NCBI GenBank assembly: GCA_035222895.1
Contig: JAVYIG010000706.1
Span: 124,001 to 188,000 of the forward strand
Direction of reading: 5' to 3'
DNA length: 64,000 nucleotides
From: Strongylocentrotus droebachiensis
Taxonomy: Eukaryota; Echinodermata; Echinoidea; Camarodonta; Strongylocentrotidae
In this document: piece by piece, positions 13,001-26,260 of the stretch
Layout of the letters: each line of letters starts with the position of its first letter
Position numbering within the stretch: position 1 is the first letter of the stretch
Program-made: the position numbers and the translations under genes
The notes under the pieces: generated by a model
Seen by the model: only the letters and a program-made list of their open reading frames with translations
Database searches by the model: none
What the model was told of the DNA's origin: nothing

Positions 13001-14570
13001 AAAAATAAGGAATGATTTAGATAACATATAGTCTCAGCTACAACATACTAAAAAATCAACAAAATCCAAGCAGAAATACCAGCGATATTGCTCAAAACAC
13101 AGAAATGTACAATCCAGATTTGAGAAAAAGTCATCTCCCATAGGGATTAAACGCAAAAAGTAATGGATTTAGTGAAAATGGGTAATAATAAAGTAAATAG
13201 AGTTGTTTATTACATTATTTGCGACTCTACGTGTTTTAATAATCAAAGGAGATGGTACAGTGAAAGGTCAAAAAAAAAAAAGTGAAGACAAATATTGTCG
13301 GAGACACTCAGACTCGAACCATGGATCTCGAGGATGGAAGTCAAGTGCGTTACCGATATACCCAAACATTTCCCATAGCGATTACACGTTAACGGGAATT
13401 GGATTCTCAAATCCTAATTTGCAAGTGAAATATGAGCATGATTCCGGCATCTTATTGAAAAATAAAAGACACATTGGTGATAGCTTATTGTCTCAGCTAC
13501 AACATATTCGAAGCTCAGCGTAAACAAAGCTAAAACAACGGAGATATTGCTCGCGAAAGACAAGAATGTAGAATCCACTTTTGAGAAAAAGTCATGTCCC
13601 TTAGAGAATGCACGCAAAATGTAAAAAATTGACATGCCTCCTTAAATTGCAAGATTACGCCATGATGCTTTTGTCAAAAATAAAAATTTGGACACTGCAT
13701 TTGTAGAAAATTGTCTCAGCTAGAACATATCAAAATTTGAAACAAAATCAATCATTATTTACAGAGATACAATCAGTTTTCCAAAAATATGCTTACGTCA
13801 TAATGTGCAAATTAAAATTTTGAGTTCGGAGGCCATTATGATGACGTCATGATTTAATTGAGGGTCAAATGAGACATGAAATCATATTTCCATTTCAAAA
13901 TCTATCCACATATTAAAAAATATTGGGAGTTCCTATCTATTCTGAAGAGTTACAATGATTTTCGTATAGGCATGTTTTTGCTCATGTATTGTGGATAAAG
14001 ATAACGCAGATCCGCGCGTGCTGTCAACTTTGACGAACGCTTTTTGCGTTATTAAAAGGTGAACAAGTTATCAAAATGCTTGGAAAAATATGCCAAATTT
14101 GATGACAGAGAAAATTTGGCGATTCTATTTTGCAAAATGCCAGTACGCGCGAAAACCCGCGCGCATGCGCGTGTGCGAGTTTTTTTTCGCGAAATGCTTA
14201 TAATGGCCTGAAACGTATGCAAAAAAAAATTTAGGATGATTTGGAGCATTTCAAATTTTTACGCGCGCGTTAACGCGCGGACGAACGCGTACGCGCGCGT
14301 TTGCACACGTTTATTGACCTGAAATTGACCGGACGGATATTGATCTTAATCATGATAAATATGAATGAAAAATTACTTTCCGTTATGAAGATATGGTCAT
14401 AAGTTGATTTTTACAAAATGGCGCCTGGATGACGTCATGATTAGTTTGACCATCTGAAAAGTCACGCAGTTCTAAGTTAAAATAAGATCTATCATCATTG
14501 CAAGTTTCATGATAATGGCTTTATTTAGTCTTGAGATATCCTGCGAACAAATTCGAGGAAGAATAATAAA
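13000..14570. repeat. Diverged satellite-related units before the main array
   Basis: 13020-13150 and 13480-13640 are diverged copies of each other (gtctcagctacaacatact / gtctcagctacaacatattc, then agaaaaagtcatctccc / agaaaaagtcatgtccc). From about 13670 to 14570 the sequence follows the 1.14-kb monomer of the array below with many changes and indels. It looks like an old, degraded edge of the satellite. Confidence 0.65.
13290..13385 (-). repeat. tRNA-like SINE head (decayed)
   Basis: On the - strand, tatcggtaacgcac looks like a pol III A box and ggttcgagtct like a B box, about 45 bp apart. The intervening acttgacttccatcctcgag matches the head of the SINE at 34215-34260. No proper cloverleaf with acceptor stem was found, so this is read as a SINE or pseudogene and not as a working tRNA. 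Confidence 0.5.
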
Positions 14571-17500
14571 CTAGACATATAATACTTGTTTGGAACAAGT
14601 ATAGGTGGGCTGGTCAACTAACATTTGAAAACAAAATAGAGCAAAATAAAGCGGAATACTGCTTAAAGAGTCTTAAAAAACACTATCATGTAGATTCATT
14701 ACGTGAACGAAATTCACCTTCTATAGTCTAACACGCAAATTATGAAATTTCTGACATGAGACCTTTAATCGAAATTTTTACTCTGATGACGTGATCAAAG
14801 TGAAAAATATTTTGTATTAAACTTGTAGAGAATTATCTTAGCTACACCATATCGAAATTTTGAAGAACATCGATCAATATATACAGAGATACAATCAATT
14901 TTCCAAAAATCTGCTGACGTCATAATATGCAAATTCGTATTTTGAGTTCCAAGGCCATTAAGATGATGTCACGATACACTTAATGGCCAAATGAGACATG
15001 AAATCATATCTCCGACTCATACTCTTTTCAAATAAGAAAACACAATGTGGGTCCAGGTGCATCCCAAAGAGCTATAATGGATTTTGTATAGGCATGTTTT
15101 TGCCCATGTATGTTATGTATTACAAGAGCTCGCGCGCACTGACATTTATGTTAAGCGGACGCTCATTCCGTTATTAATAGTCATAAACAGATAAACATGG
15201 TATTAATTTGTTTGTAAAAATATGTGAAATATCATGAAAGAAAAAAAATGGCGATTCTATGTTGTGTTATGGTGTTACGCGCGAAAACGCGCACGCATGC
15301 GCGTGTGCGCGATTTTGTATAAAAAGCTTAAAATCACCTGAAATGTATGCAAAATAAATTTGAGACGATTTTAAGCATTTAAAAATTTTGCGCGCGCACC
15401 GACGCGCAGACGTATGCGCACGAGCGCTTTTTTTTACCTGAAATTGACCGGACTGATATTGACCTTGATCATGATAAATATGAATGAGAAATATTTTTTG
15501 GTTATGAAGATATGATCATATCTTTATTTTTTTTAGAAAATTTCACAAAATGGCGCCTAGATGACGTCATCAGTCAAGGTCAAGGTTGAAAACGTTACCG
15601 TGTTTTGTCCATATGCCTCTTCACAAGTGTGCCAAATTTCAAGTTATTTGATTGATCCATTTTTCAAGTTATCTTGATAACAAAAAAGTGGCGAGAATTA
15701 AGAAAAATAAATAATAAACTAGACATATAATACTTGTTTGGAACAAGTATAGGTGGGCTGGTCAACTAAAATTTGAGACAAAATAGAGCAAAAATAGGCG
15801 ACATACTGCTTACAAATTCTTAAAAAACAATATCATGTAGATTCATAACGTGAACTAAATTCACCTTCTATAGGCATAACACGCAAATTATGAAGTTTTT
15901 GACATGAGGCCTTTAATCAAAATGTTCACTATGATGACGTCATCAAAATGAAAAATGGTTATCACTGCGCTTGTAGAGAATTGTCTTAGCTACAATATAT
16001 CGAAATTTTGAAGAAAATTGATCAATATTTATAGAGATACAATCAATTTTACATAAATATGCTGACGTCATAATATGCAAATTCGTATTTTGAGTTCCAA
16101 GGCCATTGTGATGATGTCACGATACACTTAATGGCCGAATGAGACATGGAATCATATTTCCGACTCATACTCTATCTAAATATGAAAAAAAATTGAGGAT
16201 CCCGGTGCATTTCAAAGAGCTATAACGGATTTTGTATAGGCATGTTTTTGCCCATATATGCTATGTATCAAAAGAGCTCGCGCGCACTGACATTTATCTT
16301 GAATTTACGCTCATCTTGTTAATAATGGTCATAAAGAGATAAACATGGTATCAAATTCCTTGAAAAAATATGAGAAATATCATGAAAGAAAAAAAAATGG
16401 CAATTCTATGTTTTGTAATGGTGTTACGCGCGAAAACGCGCGCGCATGCTCGTACGCGCGATTTTTTATAAAATGCTTAAAATGACCTGAAACGTATGCA
16501 AAATAAATTTGAGACGATTTTGAGCATTTAAAAAATTTGCGCGCGCACTGACGCGCGGACGTACGCGCACGCGCGCGTTTTTTGACCTGAAATTGACTGG
16601 ACTGATATTGACCTTGATCATAATAAATATGAATGAGATATACCTTTTGGTTATGAAGATATGATCATGAGTTTATTTTCAGAAAATTTCACAAAATGGC
16701 GCCTAGATGACGTCATCAGTCAAGGTCAAGGTTGAAAACCTTACTGTGTTTGGTCCATATGCGTATACATATGTGTGCTAAATATCAAAGCATTTGATTG
16801 AACCATTTCAAAGTAATTTTGCTAACAAAAAAGTGGGTCGAAATAAGAAAAATAAATAAATAAACTAGACATATACTTGTTTGGAACAAGTATAGGTGGG
16901 CTGGTCAACTAAAATTTGAGACAAAATAGAGCAAAAATAAGCGACATACTGCTTACATATTCTTAAAAAACAATATCATGTAGATTCATAACGTGAACTA
17001 AATTCACCTTCTATAGGCATAACACGCAAATTATGAAGTTTTTGACATGAGGCCTTTAATCAAAATTTTCACTATGATGACGTCATCAAAATGAAAAATG
17101 GTTATTACTGCGCTTGTAGAGAATTGTCTTAGCTACAACATATCGAAATTTTGAAGAAAATCGATCAATATTTACAGAGATACAATCAATTTTACATAAA
17201 TATGCTGACGTCATAATATGCAAATTCGTATTTTGAGTTCCAAGGCCATTGTGATGATGTCACGATACACTTAATGGCCGAATGAGACATGGAATCATAT
17301 TTCCGACTCATACTCTATCTAAATATGAAAAAAAATTGAGGATCCCGGTGCATTCCAAAGAGCTATAACGGATTTTGTATAGGCATGTTTTTTGCCCATA
17401 TATGCTATGTATTAAAAAGAGCTCGCGCGCACTGACATTTATCTTGAATTTACGCTCATCTTGTTTATAATGGTCATAAAGAGATAAAAATGGAATCAAA

Positions 17501-20500
17501 TTCCTTGAAAAAATATGAGAAATATCATGAAAGAAAAAAAAATGGCGATTCTATGTTGTGTAATGGTGTTACGCGCGAAAACGCGCGCGCATGCTCGTAC
17601 GCGCGATTTTTTATAAAATGCTTAAAATGACTTGAAACGTATGCAAAATAAATTTGAGTCGATTTTGAGCATTTTGAAATTTTGCGCGCGCATTGACGCG
17701 CGGACGTACGCGCACGTGCGCGTTTTTTGACCTGAAATTGACCGGACTGATATTGACCTTAATCATGATAAATATGATTGAAAAATCACTTTTGGTTATG
17801 AAGATATGATCAAGAGTTTATTTTCAGAAAATTTCACAAAATGGCGCCTAGATGACGTCATCAGTCAAGGTCAAGGTTGAAAACGTTACTGTGTTTTGTC
17901 CATATGCCTATACATATGTGTGCCAAATTTCAAAGCATTTGATTGAATAATTTCAAAGATATCTTGCTAACAAAAAGTGGGTCGAAATAAGAAAAATAAA
18001 TAAATAACTAGACATAATACTTGTTTGGAACAAGTATAGGTGGGCTGGTCAACTTAAATTTGAAAACAAAATAGAGCAAAATTAAGCGAGATACTGCTTG
18101 AAAATTCTTAAAAAACACTATCATGTAGATTCATTACATGAACGAAATTCACCTTCTATAGTCATAACACGCAAATTATGAAATTTCTGACATGAGGCCT
18201 TCAATCAAAATTTTCACTCTGATGACGTCATCAAAATGAAAAAGGGTTTTCATTGAACTTGTAGAGAATTATCTTAGCTACAACATATTGAAATTTTGAA
18301 GAAAATCAATCAATATATAAAGAGATACAATCAATTTTCCATAAATATGCTGACGTCATAATATGCAAATTCGTAATTTGAGTTCCAAGGCCATTAAAAT
18401 GATGTCACGATACACTTCATGGCCAAATGAGACATGAAATCATATTTCTGACATATACTCTTTTCAAATATTAAAACAGAATTGGGGTCTAGGTGCATCC
18501 CAAAGAGCTATAATGGATTGTGTATAGTTATTTTTTTGCCCATGTATGTTATGTATTACAAGAGCTCGCGCGCACAGGCATTTATCTTTAATTTACGCTC
18601 ATCTTGTTAATAATGGTCATAAAGAGATAAACATGATATCAAATTCCTTGAAAAAATATGAGAAATATCATGAAAGAAAAAAAAATGGCGATTCTATGTT
18701 TTGTAGTGGTGTTACGCGCGAAAACGCGCGCGCATGCTCGTACGCGCGATTTTTTATAAAATGCTTAATATGACCTGAAACGTATGCAAAATAAATTTGA
18801 GACGATTTTGAGCATTTAAAAATTTTGCGCGCGCACTGACGCGCGGACGTACGCGCACGCGCGCGTTTTTTGACCTGAAATTCACCGGACTGATATTAAC
18901 CTTAATCATGATAAATATGAATGAAAAATACCTTTTGGTTATGAAGATATGATCATGAGATGATTTTCAGAAAATTTCACAAAATGGCGCCTAGATGACG
19001 TCATCAGTCAAGGTCAAGGTTGAAAACCTTACCGTGTCTTGTCCATATGCCTATACATATGTGTGTCAAATATCAAAGCATTTGATTGAACCATTTCAAA
19101 GTTATCGTGCTAACAAAAAAGTGGCAAGAATTAAGAAAAATAAACTAGACATATAATACTTGTTTGGAACAAGTATAGGTGGGCTGGTCAACTAACATTG
19201 AGACAAAATAGAGCAAAAATAAGCGACATACTGCTTACAAATTCTTAAAAGACAATATCATGTAGATTCATAACGTGAACTAAATTCACCTTCTATAGGC
19301 ATAACACGCAAATTATGAAGTTTTTGACATGAGGCCTTTAATCAAAATTTTCACTATGATGACGTCATCAAAATGAAAAATGGTTATTACTGCGCTTGTA
19401 GAGAATTGTCTTAGCTACAACATATCGAAATTTTGAAGAAAATTGATCAATATTTACAGAGATACAATCAATTTTACATAAATATGCTGACGTCATAATA
19501 TGCAAATTCGTATTTTGAGTTCCAAGGCCATTGTGATGATGTCACGATACACTTAATGGCCAAATGAGACATGGAATCATATTTCCGACTCATACTCTAT
19601 CTAAATATGAAAAAACATTGAAGGTCACGGTTCATTCCAAAGAGCTATAATGGATTTTGTATAGGCATGTTTTTGCCCATATATACTATGTAATAAAAGA
19701 GCTCGCGCGCACGGACATTTATCTTGAATTGACGCTCATCTTGTTATTAATGGTCATAAAGAGATAAACATGGTATCAAATTCCTTGAAAAAATATGAGA
19801 AATATCAAGAAAGAAAAAAAAATGGCAATTCTATGTTTTGTAATGGTGTTACGCGCGAAAACGCGCGCGCATGCTCGTACGCGCGATTTTGTATAAAATG
19901 CTTAATATGACCTGAAACGTATGCAAAATAAATTTTAGACGATTTTGAGCATTTAAAAATTTTGCGCGCGCACTGACGCGCGGACGTACGCGCATGCGCG
20001 CGTTTTTTGACCTGAAATTAACCGGACTGATATTGACCTTAATCATGATAAATATGAATGAAAAATACCTTTTGGTTATGAAGATATGATCATGAGATGA
20101 TTTTCAGAAAATTTCACAAAATGGCGCCTAGATGACGTCATCAGTCAAGGTCAAGGTTGAAAAACTTACCGTGTCTTGTCCATATGCCTATACATATGTG
20201 TGCCAAATATCAAAGCATTTGATTGAACCATTTCAAAGTTATCTCGCTAACAAAAAAGTGGGTCAAAATAAGAAAAATAAATAAATAACTAGACATATAA
20301 TACTTGTTTGGAACAAGTATAGGTGGGCTGGTCAACTAACATTTGAGACAAAATAGAGCAAAAATAAGCGACATACTGCTTACAAATTCTTAAAAGACAA
20401 TATCATGTAGATTCATAACGTGAACTAAATTCACCTTCTTTAGGCATAACACGCAAATTATGAAGTTTTTGACATGAGGCCTTTAATCAAAATTTTCACT

Positions 20501-21430
20501 ATGATGACGTCATCAAAATGAAAAATGGTTATTACTGCGCTTGTAGAGAATTGTCTTAGCTACAACATATCGACATTTTGAAGAAAATTGATCAATATTT
20601 AAAGAGATACAATCAATTTTACATAAATATGCTGACGTCATAATATGCAAATTCGTATTTTGAGTTCCAAGGCCATTGTGATGATGTAACGATACACTTA
20701 ATGGCCAAATGAGACATGGAATCATATTTCCGACTCATACTCTATCTAAATATGAAATAACATTGAGGATCCCGGTGCATTCCAAAGAGCTATAACGGAT
20801 TTTGTATAGGCATGTTTTTGCCCATATATGCTATGTATTAAAAGAGCTCGCTCGCACTGACATTTATCTTGAATTTACGCTCATCTTGTTAATAATGGTC
20901 ATAAAGAGATAAACATGGTATCAAATTCCTTGAAAAAATATGAGAAATATCATGAAAGAAAAAAAAATGGCGATTCTATGTTTTGTAATGGTGTTACGCG
21001 CGAAAACGCGCGCGCATGCTCGTACGCGCGAATTTTTATAAAATGCTTTAAATGACCTGAAACGTATGCAAAATAAATTTGAGACGATTTTGAGCATTTA
21101 AAAATTTTGCGCGCGCACTGACGCGCGGACGTACGCGCACGCGCGCGTTTTTTGACCTGAGATTGACCGGACTGATATTGACCTTGATCATGATAAATAT
21201 GAATGAGAAATACCTTTTGGTTATGAAGATATGATCATGAGTTCATTTTCAGAAAATTTCACAAAATGGCGCCTAGATGACGTCATCAGTCAAGGTCAAG
21301 GTTGAAAACCTTACCGTGTCTTGTCCATATGCTTATACATATGTGTGTCAAATATCAAAGCATTTGATTGAACCATTTCAAAGTTATCTTGCTAACAAAA
21401 AAGTGGCTATAATTAAGAAAAATAAATAAA
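14571..21430. repeat. Satellite array of six 1.14-kb monomers
   Basis: Monomers begin with ctagacatata at 14571, 15719, 16865, 18008, 19145 and 20289, so the units are 1,137-1,148 bp. Each starts with a hairpin (atacttgtttggaacaagtat), then gtgggctggtcaact. Each has an AT-rich body and a CG-rich segment with runs of alternating cgcgcg, and ends in (AATA)n. Units 2-6 are much closer to one another than to unit 1. No conserved open frame. A reverse-oriented fragment lies at 31690-32290. Confidence 0.93.
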
Positions 21431-21449
21431 TAATAAATAAATAAATAAA

Positions 21450-21860
21450 GGCAATTTTAACAAAAATATAAGGTGGTCTGTATTAGATACAGCCCACCTG
21501 ATAATAATAAATAAATAAAGGCAATTTTAACAAAAATATAAGGTGGTCTGTATTAGATACAGCCCACCTGATAAATAATAAATAATAAATAAATAAAGGC
21601 AATTTTAACAAAAATATAAGGTGGTCTGTATTAGATACAGCCCACCTGATAAAGGCGATTTTAACAAAAATATAAGGTGGTCTGTATTAGATACAGCCCA
21701 CCTGATAATAAATAAATAAAAATAAAGGCAATTTTAACAAAAATATAAGGTGGTCTGTATTAGATACAGCCCACCTGATAAATAATAAATAAAGGCGATT
21801 TTAACAAAATTATAAGGTGGTCTGTATTAAATACAGCCCACCTGATAATAAATAAATAAA
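21450..21860. repeat. Array of six short hairpin units
   Basis: Six nearly identical copies of a unit of about 51 bp start at about 21450, 21520, 21597, 21653, 21727 and 21795. Each has ggcaattttaac, a short AT spacer and a stem-loop aggtggtctgtat-tag-atacagcccacct. Copies are joined by (AATA)n linkers of variable length. The stem sequence cagcccacct is the complement of aggtgggctg at the start of the 1.14-kb monomers, linking the two arrays. Confidence 0.9.
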
Positions 21861-21891
21861 TAATAAATAAATAAAAATCTTGACGAAATCA

Positions 21892-21922
21892 ATAGGTGAT
21901 ACGTAGACTTCGTACGTATCAC
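21892..21922. repeat. Perfect hairpin of a different sequence ending the array
   Basis: aggtgatacgta, a 7-base loop, then tacgtatcacct: a perfect 12-bp stem. It follows the last aggtggtctgtat unit after another (AATA)n linker, as if it were a sister family occupying the same array. Confidence 0.8.
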
Positions 21923-21944
21923 CTAATAATAATAATGATAATGA

Positions 21945-22190
21945 TAATAGCAATGCAGAGATGCCGTGGTTTGTGGATCTATCACCGGACTGTACATCAC
22001 ATGATTCACGGTTCGACTTCTGCCGCGGCACTCATATCCTATGGCAAGACAATAATCTACAATTGCCCCTCTCCACCCATGTGAAGTAAATGGCTACCCG
22101 GAAGGAAGACATCCGTTGAAGGCTTTAGCGCCTTAAAATGGCAGCTTATCTTCAGCCGGGGTAATAATGTGATACTTAATGTGCATTAAG
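21945..22190 (+). mobile_element. tRNA-derived SINE
   Basis: A tRNA-like head (gatgccgtggtttgtgg with an A-box shape, and ggttcgacttc as B box at about 22010) is followed by a body with atggctacccggaaggaaga, resembling the conserved core of several deuterostome SINEs. No cloverleaf that would make a true tRNA. Confidence 0.55.
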
Positions 22191-23440
22191 CGAAGTATAG
22201 TATATTCATAGAGCAGCTGCAAATGGACATATTATATTATAATTATTCTCATTATCATTATAACTATAATCATGAGAAATAGTATTAGTAATAATCATTG
22301 AAATAATAATAATATAATTATAAGAAGAAGAAGAAAAAGGATGAGATTTTCTCAAAATCCACTTGAAATCAAAACATAAAAAACATCTGCAATATAAAAA
22401 AAAAGAACAACAGAATTCATAGAATATAACAATTAATGAGAACAATTAATCATATGCCGAATCAAACAGATACGTTTTAAGGTTAACTTTTAAACATTTC
22501 AATTGATCTGCTAGTACGAATGTCTAGAGGAAAAGCATTCTACAGCGAAGGCCCTGCATGAGCAAAGGTTTTCTACCCCACTTGGTATTGAGCTTAGGAA
22601 CAACACGTACTCCGAAGTTTTGAGAACGTAAAGGTCTAGACGGTAGCTAGTGATTTATCAAAGTAGATTTGTTCTGTGTATCAGAGCACGCAATTAAATA
22701 AAAGCAAAATAATATTGAAAACAATGCATTTAGTCTTGGGCAACCAAAATAGTGGTTTGTGAATTAGCGTGATATGACTTTGTTTGTTGCAGAGGGTCAC
22801 TCTACGAGCAGCGGCATTTTAAAGTTTTGTAACCGTACTAGCTGATATTAATTGATTAATTAATTAATTGTATCAACTGCCAAAACAAAATGCTGTATGT
22901 GGTCCAAGGAAAAATATGAATAATGCATGTACACTGTCGCTCATAACGTTGGAATATTTTTTTCTTATCCCAAATTATGGAATTATTTTGACAATGATTT
23001 ATTTCTAATAGATCTAGATAATAGTATACATTCTAAGATTTTATTGAATAATAATTTGCCAGTGTTTGTTTTGCGTGACGGCTAAAGCATGCGTATGCTA
23101 ATATGCTTATCAACTAGGGGACCTACGCTCTTCAGCCATACATAACAGTAATGAGGATTAATGCCCCACAAAAGGGCACTAATATAGCACATCGACACGG
23201 TTTTGATCCTGGGGCCTCACAGCTACGAGGCCATTGCTGTGCTACTGAACCATGACTGTACGCAGCGGGGGCTAGGTTAGGGGGCAGATCCCACAAATAA
23301 AAACAAAACAACGAAAATGCAATAAATTATCAATAATTAATTTCATTTTACCCCGGTCCCAACATAAAAAAAATCCTCTGTACGGACATACATTATGGCT
23401 CAAGGCTTGGGCACACAGAAGATTTTGTGTAAGTAGTTAA
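22191..23440. other. Intron 1: AT-rich repeats and a decayed dispersed repeat, no gene
   Basis: 22200-22360 is (ATT)n-like microsatellite. 22450-22700 reads like a LINE/SINE tail (ctagaggaaaagcattctac) without open frame. From 22700 to 23100 the sequence is unremarkable AT-rich DNA. Confidence 0.5.
23150..23300 (-). mobile_element. tRNA-derived SINE, reverse orientation
   Basis: On the - strand it has an A-box-like atggttcagtagc and a B-box-like ggatcaaaacc about 40 bp later, followed by cgtgtcgatgtgct. The same sequence recurs on the + strand at 63865-64000 with about 80% identity, together with a shared flank (cctagcccccgctgcgtac). This establishes a dispersed family. Confidence 0.65.
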
Positions 23441-23446
23441 TTAGGC

Positions 23447-26260
23447 GACAAGAAAAAAAAAGGATATGAACAATTACATGAAGAAATTGTTCGTGGTGTA
23501 ATTCTTAGAACTAAAGCTAAATGGGTTTTAGAAGGTGAACGTTATACCAAATATTTTTTTAATTTAGAAATAACGAATTTTCAGAAAAAAATGTTTTTCC
23601 CGGCTTCAAACGGCATATGGACTAATTTCAGATTTTAAAGATATTCTGGAGGAAGAAAGGTTGTTTTACCTTAATTTATATGCATCTAGTGATAAACAAG
23701 ATTTTTCTCATGAATTCATTAAGAAAGTTAATTTACCTAATCTGGACATCAAAGACGACGATTTTTCTTTAGGTGATCTAATTTCAGAGAAAGAGTGCTA
23801 TGAAACTATTACAACTTTAAAAAATGATAAGTCACCGGTATCACATGGACAACCCATATATTTTTTATAAATCATTCTGGTATGATATAAAAGACTTGTT
23901 ATGTTCCGTTTATAATTTTTCTTTGCTTGATAACATTCTTCCTCTATCTTTGCGAAGAAGTATTATAATTACTTTGTTGCCCAAAAAAGGTAGAGATTTA
24001 TTACTTCTCAAAACTTGGCGACCAATATCACTTCTTAAAGGTACTATGTCCCTTTTGTAGCCAACCTCAAATTCTTTAGAACTTTGCAGGAATTATGAAT
24101 ATGTCATGTATGTCCTATCTGTGAAATTTAAACGTTAGCAGTGTCCTCATATTCAAATTATGCAAGGAAACCCGTTTACTTGCTAGACTTCACTGTCAGA
24201 CACTATTGAGTGACTGACTGCTTTTTTCTTTTCTTTGGTAATATCATACATGAAAAGAGTTGTAAAGGGTACATGAGCATTTGTCTACATCAATAACCCA
24301 CTTCTTGTGATGGCCAAGATTAAACTGATTGAATCTTTGCGCAGCATGAAACGTATGACCATTCGGTACAATTGTCTGAAAATCAAGACTATTACTTTTG
24401 GGCTCTATAGCCCTAAAGTCGATTTGACAACTAATAGTCATTATTTTCCCACTTGAAGACATTTTCAAGCCCCACCTTTTTTAGTGAAGTTCTAAACAAG
24501 TATTATCTTTCACATGCAGTTGGAATTTAACTTTTTCATTTTTTTGGCCTGCAAATGGGACATACTACCTTTAACAGAGATTATAAGATTTTAGCAAAAA
24601 TTCTCTCACTGCAAATGAAAAAGGTTTTAGGGCTTTTGATAAGTAATGACCAATATGGTCTTATTAAAGAACGTTTGCCTGAGAGAATATACGATTAATA
24701 ATTTATATACAAAACATTTGTAAAATAGAAAATATTGACGGTTTAGCTTTGAGTATTGACTTTGAAAAAGCTTTTGATATGATTGACTGGCATTTTATGT
24801 ATGATGCTCTTCGTGTATTTGGATTTGACCAGTATTTTTTTATTTGGGTGAAATTACTGTATACAGATATATATATACAAGGACGAGTTATTAATAATGG
24901 GTTCGCGTCAGATTCATTTGAGATAAAGCTTGGTGTGAGACAGGGATGTCTTTTGACTCCATATCTTTTTATTATTGCAGTTGAAGTACTTGGCTGTTTC
25001 GTGAGACAAAATAAAGATATTCGTGGGTTAAAGGTATTAAATTAGGAGGTAAAGATTAGTCAATATGCAGATGACACGGTTATTTTTCTTGAACCTGATG
25101 AATCGAATATTCGTAGATGCGTTTAAGTCTTTAATGATTTCAGAGAAGCTTCTGGTTTGAAGATTAATTTTGATAAATGTAATATGATTAGACTAGGAAT
25201 TAGTCAAATAACTGTGCCCATGTGTCAAAACATTCCATTTATTTGGCCTTCAGATTATTTTACATACTTAGGTATTAAAATTCCTCTGAATGGTAACTTG
25301 AGTTTTTATGATCTTAATTTCAAATCAAAATTAGAGGAAATTAAGACATCGTTGAATATATGGAATCGTAGGTCTTTAAACCTTCCATTGAAAGGTGACC
25401 ATTATTAAGTCTCTAGTTAAACCAAAATTGATTTATTTACTTTGTACTCGTCCTGACCCCCCTCTATCATTCTTTTCAAAACTTCAGAGAGTACTCTTTA
25501 AATTTGTATGCAGTAATAAGGACCTAATTAGACGCTCTTTGCTTTACAATGAATATACAGAAGAAGGATTTAAAATGCCCCATCTATTAAATGTTAACCG
25601 TGCAATGAAAGTTACTTGGATAAAGAGATACTTTGATGAAGGAAACAAAAGTAAATGGAAAACGTTATTGCATATTCTCTGAGACATATGGAAGGTGATA
25701 TTTTTTTCGGCAATTTCCGCTCTGATCATTTAATGTTCAATAAATACGCAGATCCTTTCTGGAAAGACATATCGATTGCATGAAGTCACTACATATACTA
25801 CAACTCAGCTAAATTCAAGGAAATTATTTCCCAACCACTTTGCCTGAATTCTCATATACTGGTAGGCGGAAAACCTATTCGACGTTTTAATTCTGATATG
25901 ATATACGTTTAGGCTATTTTGCACATTGATGGTACATTTATGTATTTTGATCAAATCCAAAGTCAAATGAATTTTCTCTCAGGTTCATTCATGTTATATA
26001 ATTCATTTCTTGCCGCATAACATTGTAGTTGGAAAAGTATTCTGAAACATGGAAACTTTCAAAAAGAAAGTTCTTTGCTAAATTGCGTTGATACTTTATT
26101 GAACAATATTCGTAAACCTAAAAAGATCTTCGTACAATATTTCTTTAAAACGTTTTCAGCAAATATCTCAGAAACAAATCAACAGGATGAATGGCAAAGG
26201 GATCTACAAAATAATTTAAACGATTCACTAATCTGGAAATCCCGTTTGACGTTACTATAT
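23447..26260 (+). mobile_element. Tx1/L1-like LINE fragment (reverse transcriptase), broken
   Basis: Starts inside the linker between endonuclease and RT (LEGERYTKYFFNLE), then reads AKNDKSP-like and LLLKTWRPISLL near 24020. It is interrupted by a MITE at 24039-24570 and resumes with NRDYKILAKIL. RT palm motifs are SIDFEKAFDMIDWHFM (24749 on), GVRQGCLLTPYLF and QYADDTVIF (about 25060, in a different frame). It runs into a 118-bp sequence that is repeated at 29175. It has several stops and frameshifts, so it is not active. Confidence 0.88.
24039..24570. mobile_element. TTAA-flanked MITE (532 bp) inserted into the LINE RT
   Basis: Ends AGGTACTATGTCCC and GGGACATACTACCT form an inverted repeat, with TTAA at 24035-24038 and 24571-24574. 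Taking out the element and one TTAA restores the reading frame PISLLNRDYK exactly, which is strong proof of the insertion point. TTAA targets point to a piggyBac-mobilised family. Confidence 0.88.

Noticed and set aside
13290-13385. Functional tRNA gene
   Set aside because: A and B boxes are present, but I could not pair an acceptor stem or a proper anticodon arm, and the match to 34205-34290 shows it is a repeat.
14571-21430. CRISPR-like array
   Set aside because: The repeats are 1.14 kb with no short spacer pattern, in a spliced-gene intron of an animal genome; a satellite explains them.
21450-21860. Hammerhead ribozyme or retrozyme array
   Set aside because: The hairpin array has cacctgataat near the stem, but the ribozyme core (CUGAUGA ... 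GAAA) is not complete in any unit.
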